In this document: piece after piece, positions 32,753 through 41,312 of the stretch | Layout of the letters: each line of letters opens with the position of its first letter | How positions within the stretch are numbered: the first letter of the stretch is position 1 | Source of the DNA: Streptomyces flaveolus | GTDB taxonomy: Bacteria; Actinomycetota; Actinomycetes; Streptomycetales; Streptomycetaceae | NCBI RefSeq assembly: GCF_000716535.1 | Contig: NZ_JNWV01000002.1 | Span: 62,001-126,000, forward strand | Length of the DNA: 64,000 nt | Direction: 5' to 3' | Notes under the pieces: model-generated | The model's input: only the letters and a program-made list of their open reading frames with translations | The model's database searches: none | Told to the model about the DNA's origin: nothing | Made by a program: the position numbers and the translations under genes

Positions 32753-34567
32753 ATGAGCACAGCACCACAAGGCCGGGCCCCCTGGTTCGTGCAGCTGCAC
32801 GACCGGCTGGCGGTCGCCGTCGACCACAAGGTCGGCTGGCAGCGCCTGCCCAAACCCCTCGGTCTGCTGACCCTCGTCGGCCTGCGGGACAACCTGCGCC
32901 GCAAGAACCTCTTCGACACCGGCTCCTACCCGTCGCGCGACCTGCCGGAGGTCGGCCCCCCGAACGTGCAGAACCTCACGGGGCGCACGGCCGACGGCAC
33001 CTACAACGACCTGGCCGACCCCCGCATGGGCATGTCCCGTTCGCGCTTCGGCCGGAACGTGCCGCCGGAGCAGGCCTTTCCCGAACCCGAGCCCCGCCTT
33101 CTCTCCCCGAGCCCCCGCGAGGTGAGCCGGGCCCTGCTCACCCGGCACGAGTTCGTCCCGGCGGAGTCCGTCAACGCCCTGGTCGCCGCCTGGCTCCAGT
33201 TCATGGTCAGGGACTGGGTCAGTCACGGGCAGGGCACCATGGACCGCCCCTGGCACATCGACCTGACCGACGACGACCCGTGGCCGACACCACCGATGCT
33301 CATCCCGCGGACCATCCCGGACCCCACCCGCCCCGACGGGCACGACGGTCTGCCGCCGACCTATCTCAACGATAACTCGCCCTGGTGGGACGCGTCCCAA
33401 CTGTACGGGAACAACCTGGACGAGCAGCGGTCGCTGCGCACCGGCGAAGGCGGCAGGCTCCGGGTCCCCGACGGCCCGCTGTTCCCGGACGACCCGGACA
33501 AGGACCCGGCGGCGATTCCGGGCTTCTGGGTGGGACTGGCCATGATGCACCTGGTCTTCCTGCTCGAACACAACGCGATCTGCGACGCGTTGCACGACGC
33601 CTACCCGACGTGGTCCGATGAGGAGCTCTTCCAACGGGCACGGCTGATCACGGCGGCGCTCCTCGCCAAGATCCACACCGTGGAATGGACCCCCGCCGTC
33701 CTCAGCCACCCGACGACCGTCACCGCCCTGCACACCAACTGGTACGGCCTGCTGGGCGAGCGCCTGCACAGGCTGCTCGGCAGGGTCAGCGGCAGCGAGG
33801 TGCTCAGCGGCATCGTGGGCGGGCGCACGGACCACTTCGGCGTCCCGTACTCGCTCACGGAGGAGTTCGTCGCCGTCTACCGTATGCACCCCCTCATCCC
33901 GGACGACTGGAGCTTCCGGTCGGCCGCCGACGACTCGCTCCTCCAGGAGGCCACCTTCCGGGAACTGACGGGATGGCACGCCTACGACATCCTCGGCAAG
34001 CACACCCTGAGCGACCTGCTCTATTCCTTCGGCACCTCGCACCCGGGACTGGTGACCCTGCACAACTACCCCCGGTTCCTCCAGGAGTTCCAACGGCCCG
34101 ACGGCAAGCTCATGGACCTCGGGGCCGTCGACATCCTGCGCTCGCGTGAAGTGGGTGTGCCCCGCTACAACGAGTTCAGGCGCCAGCTCCACCTCCGCCC
34201 TGCCCAGGACTTCGACACCCTCACGGACAACCCCGTCTGGGCCGAGGAACTGCGCCGGGTCTACGACGGGGACATCGAGCGCGTCGACCTCACGGTGGGC
34301 ATGTTCGCCGAACCCCGCCCACAGGGCTTCGCGTTCAGCGACACGGCCTTCCGCGTCTTCGTCCTGATGGCCTCCCGCCGCCTCAACAGCGACCGGTTCC
34401 TCACCGAGGACTACACGCCGCAGGTGTACACCCGGACCGGCCTGGACTGGATCGAGAACAACACCATGACCAGCGTGTTGCTACGGCACTTCCCGGGGCT
34501 GCGAGCGTCCCTGCGGTCGGTGGACAACGCCTTCGCCCCGTGGGCCGCGGCGGGGGCCCCGCGGTGA
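32753..34567 (+). CDS. Animal-haem-peroxidase-type fatty-acid oxygenase (alpha-dioxygenase/COX-like)
   Basis: A 604-residue protein of the cyclooxygenase/alpha-dioxygenase superfamily. The catalytic Tyr and proximal haem His are Tyr376 and His379 in EEFVAVYRMHPLIPD, the same three-residue spacing as in plant alpha-dioxygenases. The distal segment is WLQFMVRDWVSH; plant enzymes have MIHDW here, so the distal haem His is replaced by Arg153. The N-terminus lacks a signal peptide. The plant family adds O2 to fatty acids at the alpha carbon through a Tyr radical. The gene overlaps the lipase gene by 4 bp (GTGA), implying matched expression of a fatty-acid releaser and an oxygenase. Confidence 0.85.
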   Translation: MSTAPQGRAPWFVQLHDRLAVAVDHKVGWQRLPKPLGLLTLVGLRDNLRRKNLFDTGSYPSRDLPEVGPPNVQNLTGRTADGTYNDLADPRMGMSRSRFGRNVPPEQAFPEPEPRLLSPSPREVSRALLTRHEFVPAESVNALVAAWLQFMVRDWVSHGQGTMDRPWHIDLTDDDPWPTPPMLIPRTIPDPTRPDGHDGLPPTYLNDNSPWWDASQLYGNNLDEQRSLRTGEGGRLRVPDGPLFPDDPDKDPAAIPGFWVGLAMMHLVFLLEHNAICDALHDAYPTWSDEELFQRARLITAALLAKIHTVEWTPAVLSHPTTVTALHTNWYGLLGERLHRLLGRVSGSEVLSGIVGGRTDHFGVPYSLTEEFVAVYRMHPLIPDDWSFRSAADDSLLQEATFRELTGWHAYDILGKHTLSDLLYSFGTSHPGLVTLHNYPRFLQEFQRPDGKLMDLGAVDILRSREVGVPRYNEFRRQLHLRPAQDFDTLTDNPVWAEELRRVYDGDIERVDLTVGMFAEPRPQGFAFSDTAFRVFVLMASRRLNSDRFLTEDYTPQVYTRTGLDWIENNTMTSVLLRHFPGLRASLRSVDNAFAPWAAAGAPR

Positions 34568-37554
34568 GACCGGAGACGGACGGCGGAACGCGCGGTCTGC
34601 CGGCCTCGCGGGGAGACGCACGCCCCGCACCGCTGTCGCGCGTGGTCGGTTGCACCCTGGCCGTCGTGGCCCTCGCCGTCTTCGGTGCGGGACTCTGGAT
34701 CCGCAGCCGTGCCCCGGCCGTCGACGACGTCGGGCTGCAACTGGCCGGGGACGCCCGTGCGGCGCACACCCTCGTCGGCGGCCGGACGGCCGACTTCCGT
34801 ACGGCACTGACGGCCGACTTCGTCCTCATAGGGACGTACACCGTCAGCACGGTGCTCGCGTTCTGGCTGAGCGGCCGCACCATCGCGGTGCGCATGAGAC
34901 ACAGCTCCCTGATCGTGTACGGCATCGGCGCGGCCGTCGCGGCGTGTGTGTGCGCCGTGACCGAGGAACTGCTGCTTCTCCATGCGCTGAGCGGCGCGGA
35001 CTGGGCGTTCGCGTGGGCGGCGGGCTTCGCGACGGTCAAGTGGCTGCTGCTCGTCGTCACCGTGCCGGTCGCCGCGGTCCTGGTCGCGATCGTCCTCAAA
35101 CGGGCCGCGTTCCACGGCTGTGCCCAGCGCAGGTACGCCAGGGAGCGCGCCCGCCACGGGACCTGCGTATGCGGAGGCAGGCACGGAGGCGACACGACCG
35201 GCTCCGGCCCCGACGTCGTCGCTCCCTGGCCCGTTATGGCGTGGGGCCGGCGGCGCTGGCCGGGGACGGCGCGCGGTGACCCTCCCCGCTCCAGGGCGGC
35301 GCGCTGGGAGAACGGCAGCCGGGTGCCGCCCGGCCGGGAACAGGGCGGCCTCGGCTTCTGCGTCTCGGGCGGCGGCATCCGGTCGGCCTGCGTCACCCTG
35401 GGCGCGCTACAGGTCCTGCGCCCCCAACTGCGCAGGGCGCGCTACCTCGTGTCGGTCTCAGGAGGCGGCTACACCGCGGGTGCCCTGCAACTGGCGCTGG
35501 CCGGGGCGGGCCAATTCCGTGGGGAGGACCGGTACCGGGCCGGTTCCGGCGACGTCTTCATGCCCGGCACGCCGGAGGAGGACCACACCCGCCGGCACTC
35601 GAAGTACGTCGCGGAAGGCACCGGCCAGTGGCTGGCCGCCATCGGTGCCGTCCTGCGGGGCCTGCTGGCCTCCCTGGGGCTGCTCACCGCCACCCTGCTG
35701 GTCGTCGGGCTCGCCCTGAGCTGGGGCTACCACCTCGTCCCGCTGGCGGACCCGACCCGGCTCCCGGGCTTCCGGGGACCCGCGCTGTGGGCCGTTTTCG
35801 CCCTCCTGTGCTGCGCGGCCGTGTTCTGGTTCCTCTGGCTGGTGTCCTTGTGCCTCGCCAGGCAGTTCCTGTCGGGCGTGCTGAAGAAGACCTTCCTCAC
35901 CTTCGTGGTGGCGGGCCTGCTGCTGGCCGTCGTGGTGGTCGTCCTCCCCGCCCTCGAGTGGGCGACGGCGCGTCTGTGGACGCTCCATGCCCCGGCGACC
36001 GCGGTGAGCGGCGGAGTCGTGGGGCTGCTCACCTATGTGACCGTGCTGGCCGGCACCACATGGCGGCGCATTGAGTCCACCGAGCACGCCGTCCAGTCCG
36101 CCAGGCGTACGCGACTGGTGCGGACCATGCCCGTCGTCGGAAAGTATCTGCTGGTATGGGTGGTTCTCCTTGTGGTGGCAGTGGCCTCGCTGCTCATTCT
36201 GGGCGGGGCGATCCACGTCGGGCGGACATGGCCCGCGGCCGTCCAGATCGGCCTTCCCGTGGTCCTCTGCGCGGTCGCGCTGAGCCTCGACCAGACGTGG
36301 ACGAGTCTCCACCCCTTCTACCGCGCCCGGCTGGCATCCGCTTTCGCCGTCCGCCGCAAGACCGATCCGGACGGTGAACAGCTCGCGGTCCCCTACGAGT
36401 TCGACGAACCGACGCCGCTTTCCTGCTACGGCAGGCGGCACCCCGGCTTCCCCCAGGTCGTCTTCGCGGCGGCGGCCAACCTGTCCGGCGACGACCGCAC
36501 ACCGCCGGGGCGGCACGCGGTGTCGTTCACCCTGTCGTACGACTACGTCGGCGGTCCGGACGTCGGGTACGCCCGGACGGACGTCCTGTGGAACCGCACC
36601 AGACCGGTCATCCGCAAGGACCTGACCGTCGAGTCGGCCGTCGCCGTCTCCGGCGCGGCCTTCGCCTCGGCCATGGGACGCCAGGCGCGTGCCTTCCAGA
36701 CACTGTTCGCGATCTCCAACGCCCGGCTCGGCACCTGGCTGCCCAACCCCGGTGTGCTGGGGGCCCTTTGGGACGAGCGCGCCGACTGGGGACTGCCCCC
36801 GATGCCCGGCATCCGCCGCCTGCCGTACCTGCTGCGGGAAGTGTCCGGGCGCTACCCGTTGGACGACCGGATGCTGCTGGTCACGGACGGCGGCCACTAC
36901 GAGAATCTCGGCCTGGTCGAACTGCTCCGGCACGGCGTCACCACCGCCGTGTGCGTGGACGCCAGCGGGGGCTCCGGGGCCTTCGCCCCCGCTCTGGGCG
37001 AGGCCATCGCCCTGGCCCGGGAGGAACTCGGGGTCGAGATCAGGATCGCGCGCGAGGACTGGCAGAAGCTCGTTCCCGGCAGCGCCTCTCCCCTCACACC
37101 GCAGCCGAACCAGCCGCCCCAGCCGAACCAGCCGGCCCAGCCGGCCGCGCCGAACCCGCTGGCGGCCCTCGACCTCCGGCTCTCGGCCGACGCGGTGGCC
37201 GAGGGCGAGATCATCTATCCGCGCGCATTGGTGGACGAACGCGGCCGAACGCTGGGGACGCGGGGACGGCTGATCGTCGCGCGGGCCACGCTGACCGCGG
37301 ACATGCCCTACACACTTCTCGCCTACGCCCAGGCCAACGGGGCGTTTCCCCACGACGGCACCAGCGACCAGTGGTTCGACAGCCGGCGCTTCGACGCCTA
37401 CCAGGCACTCGGCCGCTGGATCGGCGAGCGGGTCGCGAAACTGCTCCCGACGGAGGGCGGCACCCCCCGGACCGGATGGCGGGGTGCCGGAAGTCCGGCC
37501 GCCGAGCAGCAGGACCCGGTGCACTACGGGTGGGCGGGCGGAACGCTGTCCTGA
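34564..37554 (+). CDS. Membrane-embedded patatin-like phospholipase
   Basis: A 996-residue polytopic protein. Three or four helices come first (about 28-46, 84-103, 115-135, 158-180). The patatin core then begins with oxyanion loop SGGGIRSA (about 268-275) and the nucleophile Ser299 in SVSGGGY. About six hydrophobic helices interrupt the core (roughly residues 355-580) before the catalytic Asp775 in TDGGHYENLGL. A linker near residue 845 repeats QPNQP. The family cleaves acyl chains from lipids with a Ser-Asp dyad. The start is GTG at 34564, overlapping the oxygenase stop; a longer upstream frame is rejected. Placement suggests it supplies fatty acids to the oxygenase. Confidence 0.85.
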   Translation: MRPETDGGTRGLPASRGDARPAPLSRVVGCTLAVVALAVFGAGLWIRSRAPAVDDVGLQLAGDARAAHTLVGGRTADFRTALTADFVLIGTYTVSTVLAFWLSGRTIAVRMRHSSLIVYGIGAAVAACVCAVTEELLLLHALSGADWAFAWAAGFATVKWLLLVVTVPVAAVLVAIVLKRAAFHGCAQRRYARERARHGTCVCGGRHGGDTTGSGPDVVAPWPVMAWGRRRWPGTARGDPPRSRAARWENGSRVPPGREQGGLGFCVSGGGIRSACVTLGALQVLRPQLRRARYLVSVSGGGYTAGALQLALAGAGQFRGEDRYRAGSGDVFMPGTPEEDHTRRHSKYVAEGTGQWLAAIGAVLRGLLASLGLLTATLLVVGLALSWGYHLVPLADPTRLPGFRGPALWAVFALLCCAAVFWFLWLVSLCLARQFLSGVLKKTFLTFVVAGLLLAVVVVVLPALEWATARLWTLHAPATAVSGGVVGLLTYVTVLAGTTWRRIESTEHAVQSARRTRLVRTMPVVGKYLLVWVVLLVVAVASLLILGGAIHVGRTWPAAVQIGLPVVLCAVALSLDQTWTSLHPFYRARLASAFAVRRKTDPDGEQLAVPYEFDEPTPLSCYGRRHPGFPQVVFAAAANLSGDDRTPPGRHAVSFTLSYDYVGGPDVGYARTDVLWNRTRPVIRKDLTVESAVAVSGAAFASAMGRQARAFQTLFAISNARLGTWLPNPGVLGALWDERADWGLPPMPGIRRLPYLLREVSGRYPLDDRMLLVTDGGHYENLGLVELLRHGVTTAVCVDASGGSGAFAPALGEAIALAREELGVEIRIAREDWQKLVPGSASPLTPQPNQPPQPNQPAQPAAPNPLAALDLRLSADAVAEGEIIYPRALVDERGRTLGTRGRLIVARATLTADMPYTLLAYAQANGAFPHDGTSDQWFDSRRFDAYQALGRWIGERVAKLLPTEGGTPRTGWRGAGSPAAEQQDPVHYGWAGGTLS

Positions 37555-37652
37555 GCGCGAAGAGCCGTACGGTGGCCCGGGGGTGCACACGCTGCTGCCG
37601 GCCGCCATCGGCGGTGCCATGACCTCAATGCCTGGTGGCTGGCGGGAGGTGT

Positions 37653-37696
37653 GCGGTGGGGGCTGGCTGCAATGGCGGTGGGGGCTGGCTGCAATG
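37653..37696. repeat. Perfect 22-bp tandem duplication
   Basis: Two identical, adjacent 22-bp units beginning GCGGTGGGGGCTGGC lie at 37653-37674 and 37675-37696, in the gap between the lipase stop and the STAS gene. The rest of 37555-37810 is non-coding and should carry the STAS promoter (a -10-like TAGCGT is seen near 37719). Confidence 0.85.
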
Positions 37697-37810
37697 ACTG
37701 AGCCGTAACTGTCTTCCTAGCGTGGACGTGTTGGCTGATCTGGCCGGACATTCCTTCGCAGGTTCTGCCATCCGTTGTGACTCGACACCCTCTGAGAACG
37801 GGAAACGCAA

Positions 37811-38212
37811 GTGAAAGCCGTCTGCACCGTCTTTGTCGGAACCTCACCCATGGTGGTGAATGTTGCCGGTGAACTGGACATCGCGACCGCCGCCCATACT
37901 GACGCCATCCTTACGGCCGCGACCGGCGGTACGCATCCCGAGGTCGTCATCGACCTGAGGCAGGTGACCTTCGTGGACTGTGCGGGAGCGCGCCCCCTGA
38001 TGGCCGCCGCACGCCGCATCCATGAGGCCGGGGGCTCGCTGACCCTGCTGGCCGGTCACCCCATGGTGGTCAAGGTCCTGCGCTTCAACAATCTGATTCC
38101 TGACGCGGCGGCGTCATCCGACGGTGCCGTCCCGCCCCGGCATCTCCCCGCGTACCCGCTCGCCGTGCATCGCTGCGACCACCGCTGTCGCGCGCTGGCG
38201 GAGGAATGCTGA
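37811..38212 (+). CDS. STAS-domain protein (anti-sigma factor antagonist-like)
   Basis: A 133-residue STAS protein. The N-terminal beta strand and helix pattern (VVNVAGELDIATAAHTDAIL) matches SpoIIAA/BldG-type antagonists. At the site where the regulatory Ser normally sits (D-S-S/T-G), this protein reads D56-C57-A58-G59, so it cannot be phosphorylated in the usual way. The last 30 residues are a Cys/His-containing tail (HRCDHRCRALAEEC). Antagonists bind RsbW-like anti-sigma kinases to free sigma factors. Candidate partners are the ATPase domains encoded at 42577 and 9826. It precedes a convergent histidine kinase gene. Confidence 0.85.
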   Translation: MKAVCTVFVGTSPMVVNVAGELDIATAAHTDAILTAATGGTHPEVVIDLRQVTFVDCAGARPLMAAARRIHEAGGSLTLLAGHPMVVKVLRFNNLIPDAAASSDGAVPPRHLPAYPLAVHRCDHRCRALAEEC

Positions 38213-38318
38213 CGGTGCCGGAACCCGTCGAGCGCGAGGTCGACGACGGCCCCCGCGGGCTGGTGCACGCATCGGTGCACCAGCCTCAGCACAGCACGTT
38301 CGGCCCGTCCGCCTCCTC

Positions 38319-39809
38319 CTACTGCGCCACGTCCGTGGGATACGACCGCGTCACGGGAAGGCGCGCTTCCAGCGTGGTTCCCTGACCGCTGGGGCTGTGC
38401 AGGGTGAGGGTCCCGCCCAGGGCCCCTATGCGGTCGGTGAGGCCGACCAGGCCCGAGCCCTGCCCCCACACGGCCCCTCCGACGCCGTCATCGCGAACGG
38501 ACAGGCGCAGGACGTCGTCGCTGACATGCGCGGAGATGCGAACGCACGACGCGAGGGCGTGCTTGGCCGTGTTGGCCAGCGCCTCCGACACGACGTAGTA
38601 GGCCGCCACCTCCACCGGCTCGGGAAGTCGCTGGGGGACGTCGATGTCGAGTTCGACCGGAACCAGTGAGCGACGGGCCAGCGCCCGGAGCGCGGGGACC
38701 AGCCCGCCCTGCGAGAGGATCGCTGGATGAATGCCGCGGGAGAGCTCGCGCAGCTCGTCGAGCGCCGCCAGCAGCGATTTGGTGACCCGGGCCATCCTGG
38801 CCTTCAGCTCCGGTTGGTTCGCGGGTACGGCGCCCTGGGCGGCCCGCAGTTCCAGCACCAGGGACACCAGCCGCTGCTGGGTGCCGTCGTGCAGGTCACG
38901 TTCGATGCGTCGCCGGGCCTCGTCGGCGGCTGCGAGGATCCTGCACCGTGAGGTGGACAGTTCGGCGTGGCTTTCCTGGAGCGAGTCGGCCATCCGGTTG
39001 AAGCTGCGCTCCAGCACACCGATCTCACCGACCCCTGTCTCAGGTGTGCGTGCGTTCATGTCGCCGCCGGCGAGCCGGCCGGCCATGGCGGCTGCCTGTC
39101 GCACGGGATGCACGACCGCCCGGGTGACGTAGCCCGCGTAGCCGATGACGAGCACGACCGATCCGGCCAGACCTCCGACGGATGCCATGACCGCCTGGTT
39201 GGCGATCCCGGCGGCGCGTTCCTCCCGGGCCGCCGCGAGCTTGCGTTCGGTGAGCACGATGCGGTGGCACTCGTCGCGGACCGCCGCCACGCGCCGGTCG
39301 TTCTGCACGCCCGGGGCCGCGGTCCGCATCGTCGCGCGGTCCTGCTTCGCGACCTTCATCAGCGGCATGGAGTATTCCTTGATGATGTAGGCGAAACCCG
39401 CCTGCTGGACCTGCTCGGTCCTGATCCGCTGGGCGGAGTTGGCCAGGTGGGTCAGTGTTTCGACCTCCTTGGGCAGGGCGGCCTGGGCAGCCTGCCAGCG
39501 CTTGATGAACCGCTCGCGCCCGGTCAGTTCATAGCCGCGCAAGTCCGCCTGGAGACTGAGCGTTCGGCGCTGCACCTGGTTGGCCGCCAGCAGCAGTTCC
39601 TCGGATCGCTGCGCGAGCCGCTGGGAGGCGCGCAGATCCACACTCGAGCGGAACAGGATGACGAAGGCCGAGCCGATGAGGAGCAGGAGGAAGCCACTGG
39701 CGACGACCACGCGGCGCACGAGATCGCCGTTCGCGCCGGTCCCCAGGGCACGGAAGGCGAGCGGACGCACGTTTCCTCCGTGGCGTTGACCAGGTTTTGC
39801 GTGGGCCAC
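38319..39809 (-). CDS. Sensor histidine kinase (CHASE3-HAMP-HisKA_3)
   Basis: A 496-residue membrane kinase. Helix 1 (about 33-52) and helix 2 (about 207-228) flank an extracellular helical CHASE3-like domain. A HAMP linker follows (VHPVRQAAAMAGRLAGGDMNAR). The HisKA_3 dimerisation helix holds the phospho-acceptor His307 in RRRIERDLHDGTQQRLV. The ATPase has DDGVGG and GLVGLTDRIGALGG motifs. It diverges from the NarL-type regulator at 39852, only about 40 bp away, and they surely form a two-component pair. The CHASE3 domain points to an external signal of unknown nature. Confidence 0.93.
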   Translation of the reverse strand: MAHAKPGQRHGGNVRPLAFRALGTGANGDLVRRVVVASGFLLLLIGSAFVILFRSSVDLRASQRLAQRSEELLLAANQVQRRTLSLQADLRGYELTGRERFIKRWQAAQAALPKEVETLTHLANSAQRIRTEQVQQAGFAYIIKEYSMPLMKVAKQDRATMRTAAPGVQNDRRVAAVRDECHRIVLTERKLAAAREERAAGIANQAVMASVGGLAGSVVLVIGYAGYVTRAVVHPVRQAAAMAGRLAGGDMNARTPETGVGEIGVLERSFNRMADSLQESHAELSTSRCRILAAADEARRRIERDLHDGTQQRLVSLVLELRAAQGAVPANQPELKARMARVTKSLLAALDELRELSRGIHPAILSQGGLVPALRALARRSLVPVELDIDVPQRLPEPVEVAAYYVVSEALANTAKHALASCVRISAHVSDDVLRLSVRDDGVGGAVWGQGSGLVGLTDRIGALGGTLTLHSPSGQGTTLEARLPVTRSYPTDVAQ

Positions 39810-39851
39810 TGGCAGGTGCCCACCGGACGAGACGCAAGGACAATGGTAGGT

Positions 39852-40565
39852 ATGACGTCAGGGGGCTCGACGTCCCCTGCTGGGGACGAGCCGAGCGACA
39901 GCGGACCAGCCACGACGGACCTGCGGGTCGTCCTGGCCGAGGACGATGTCCTGTTCCGCGAGGGGCTGGCCAGTTTGCTCCAGGGTGCGGGTTGTGCGGT
40001 CGTGGGGCAAACGGCCGATGCCGTCCAGCTTCTCGACGCGGTCAGGCAGGCGAGGCCGGACCTGGTCGTGACCGACATCCGGATGCCGCCTGGTCAGGGC
40101 ACCGAGGGGCTGGACGCAGCCCGCACCATCCGGCAGGAGTTCCCCGAGATGGGAATCCTGGTCCTGTCGGCGTACGCCGAGGTGGAGCGGGCGCTGGAAC
40201 TCCTGGAGAGCGGCCACGGTGTTGGTTACCTGCTCAAGAGCCGTGTCAGCGACCTGCAGGACTTCCTGGAGGCCATGCACCGGATCGCCAGGGGCGGGTC
40301 GGTGGTGGACCCCGCCCTGGTGCAGGAGCTGGTCTCCGCCCGCCGTAGGGAGGATCCGCTGGCGGTACTCAGTACGCGGGAGCGCGAGGTGCTGGAACTG
40401 ATGGCCGAGGGCCGCTCCAATGCCGGCATCGCCCGTCGTCTGTGGGTCACCGAAGGAACGGTGGAGAAGCATGTGCGCAGTATTCTCACGAAGCTGAACC
40501 TGCCTGAGACCGACGACGATCACCGTCGGGTCAGGGCCGTCATCACGTTTCTCGAGGCTCGATGA
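39852..40565 (+). CDS. NarL/LuxR-family response regulator
   Basis: A 237-residue regulator with receiver domain (about 24-145; acidic pair E30-D31, phospho-acceptor Asp75 in VTDIRMP, Lys129 in YLLKSR) and a LuxR helix-turn-helix (about 172-236, LSTREREVLELMAEGRSNA then VTEGTVEKHVRSILTKL). It pairs with the divergent CHASE3 kinase. The start is the ATG at 39852, or at 39843 where AAGGA lies very close. Its 3' end overlaps by 23 bp the convergent lone-receiver gene, so transcription of one may interfere with the other. Confidence 0.92.
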   Translation: MTSGGSTSPAGDEPSDSGPATTDLRVVLAEDDVLFREGLASLLQGAGCAVVGQTADAVQLLDAVRQARPDLVVTDIRMPPGQGTEGLDAARTIRQEFPEMGILVLSAYAEVERALELLESGHGVGYLLKSRVSDLQDFLEAMHRIARGGSVVDPALVQELVSARRREDPLAVLSTREREVLELMAEGRSNAGIARRLWVTEGTVEKHVRSILTKLNLPETDDDHRRVRAVITFLEAR

Positions 40566-40950
40566 ACGAGTCGTCCTGGTGATTGCCGTCCTCCTCGGCG
40601 AGCAGAGTCCGAATGGCGTCGCCTGACAGAGCGGATTTCGCCAGGAACCCGGCCGCCGCGCTCTCCTCGATCACATCGCCGTAATCCTCCTCGGCGTAAT
40701 TAGAAATCAAAATGACCGGGGGAGGGGAGGGGTCGGTCTCGTGTTGCAGTCGGCGGGTCAACTCCAAACCGCTTTCGGTACCCAGATCGATGTCCACCAG
40801 TACGACCTCCGGCCGGAGCCGCTCAACCTGCCGCAGTGCCTGCCCGCTGTCGGCTGCCACGCCCACGACTGCTATTCCCTGCCCCTCGAGCAGGCAGCGG
40901 GCGGCTTCGAGGAAGTGAGGGCTGTCATCGATGATCACGCAACGCAGCAT
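40543..40950 (-). CDS. Stand-alone receiver-domain response regulator
   Basis: A 135-residue CheY-like protein with no output domain. The acidic pair is IIDDS (Asp8/Asp9), the phospho-acceptor Asp53 is in VVLVDIDLG, and the Lys is in GFLAKSAL. It begins MLRCVIIDDS at the ATG at 40950; the longer frame adds an unrelated leader. Single receivers act by protein contact or as phosphate sinks. The overlap with the NarL-type regulator gene and the nearby CHASE3 kinase suggest it competes for the same kinase (inference). Confidence 0.88.
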   Translation of the reverse strand: MLRCVIIDDSPHFLEAARCLLEGQGIAVVGVAADSGQALRQVERLRPEVVLVDIDLGTESGLELTRRLQHETDPSPPPVILISNYAEEDYGDVIEESAAAGFLAKSALSGDAIRTLLAEEDGNHQDDSFIEPRET

Positions 40951-41193
40951 GTACCCAGCATCCCGGGCGGACACCCGGTCGGCATTACCGCTAGCTGTAG
41001 CCCTTTCCCAGGTCGGGCGGGGGAAAGTCGGCGCCATCGTGCACGTGGGTGGCAGGATCGTTCTCCGTGTGGTCCGAAACTCGGCTCAGGGCCCGACGTT
41101 CGAATCTCGTAATGAATGAATCAGGCTCGCGATCTTGACGCGCACGTCTCCGGTGTCGCACATTGGAGTCCGCATAGCGGAAATGGTTTCTCG

Positions 41194-41237
41194 GAATGCG
41201 ACAAGAATGTGACAAGGATGCGGTAAGAATGATGAGC
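41194..41237. promoter_or_regulatory. Four 11-bp direct repeats upstream of PP2C gene
   Basis: Units of the form GAATGCGACAA, GAATGTGACAA, GGATGCGGTAA and GAATGATGAGC follow each other with exact 11-bp spacing, 76-119 bp before the ATG at 41313. Repeats at this period suit OmpR/PhoP- or SARP-type activators that bind one DNA face per turn. The remaining gap 40951-41312 has no gene. Confidence 0.6.
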
Positions 41238-41312
41238 CCGTGAGTGATCTGCACCCGTGTCGCCACCCCGCGTAGCCGCCATGACGTACGAACCGTGACC
41301 ACAGGACCACCC

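Noticed and set aside
34540..34563. Longer N-terminus for the patatin-like lipase
   Set aside because: It would lie wholly inside the oxygenase gene; the GTG at 34564 gives the same 4-bp overlap as the DyP/catalase-like junction.
41090..41130. GTTCGAATC, resembling a tRNA T-loop
   Set aside because: Flanking bases cannot form a T stem or a cloverleaf.
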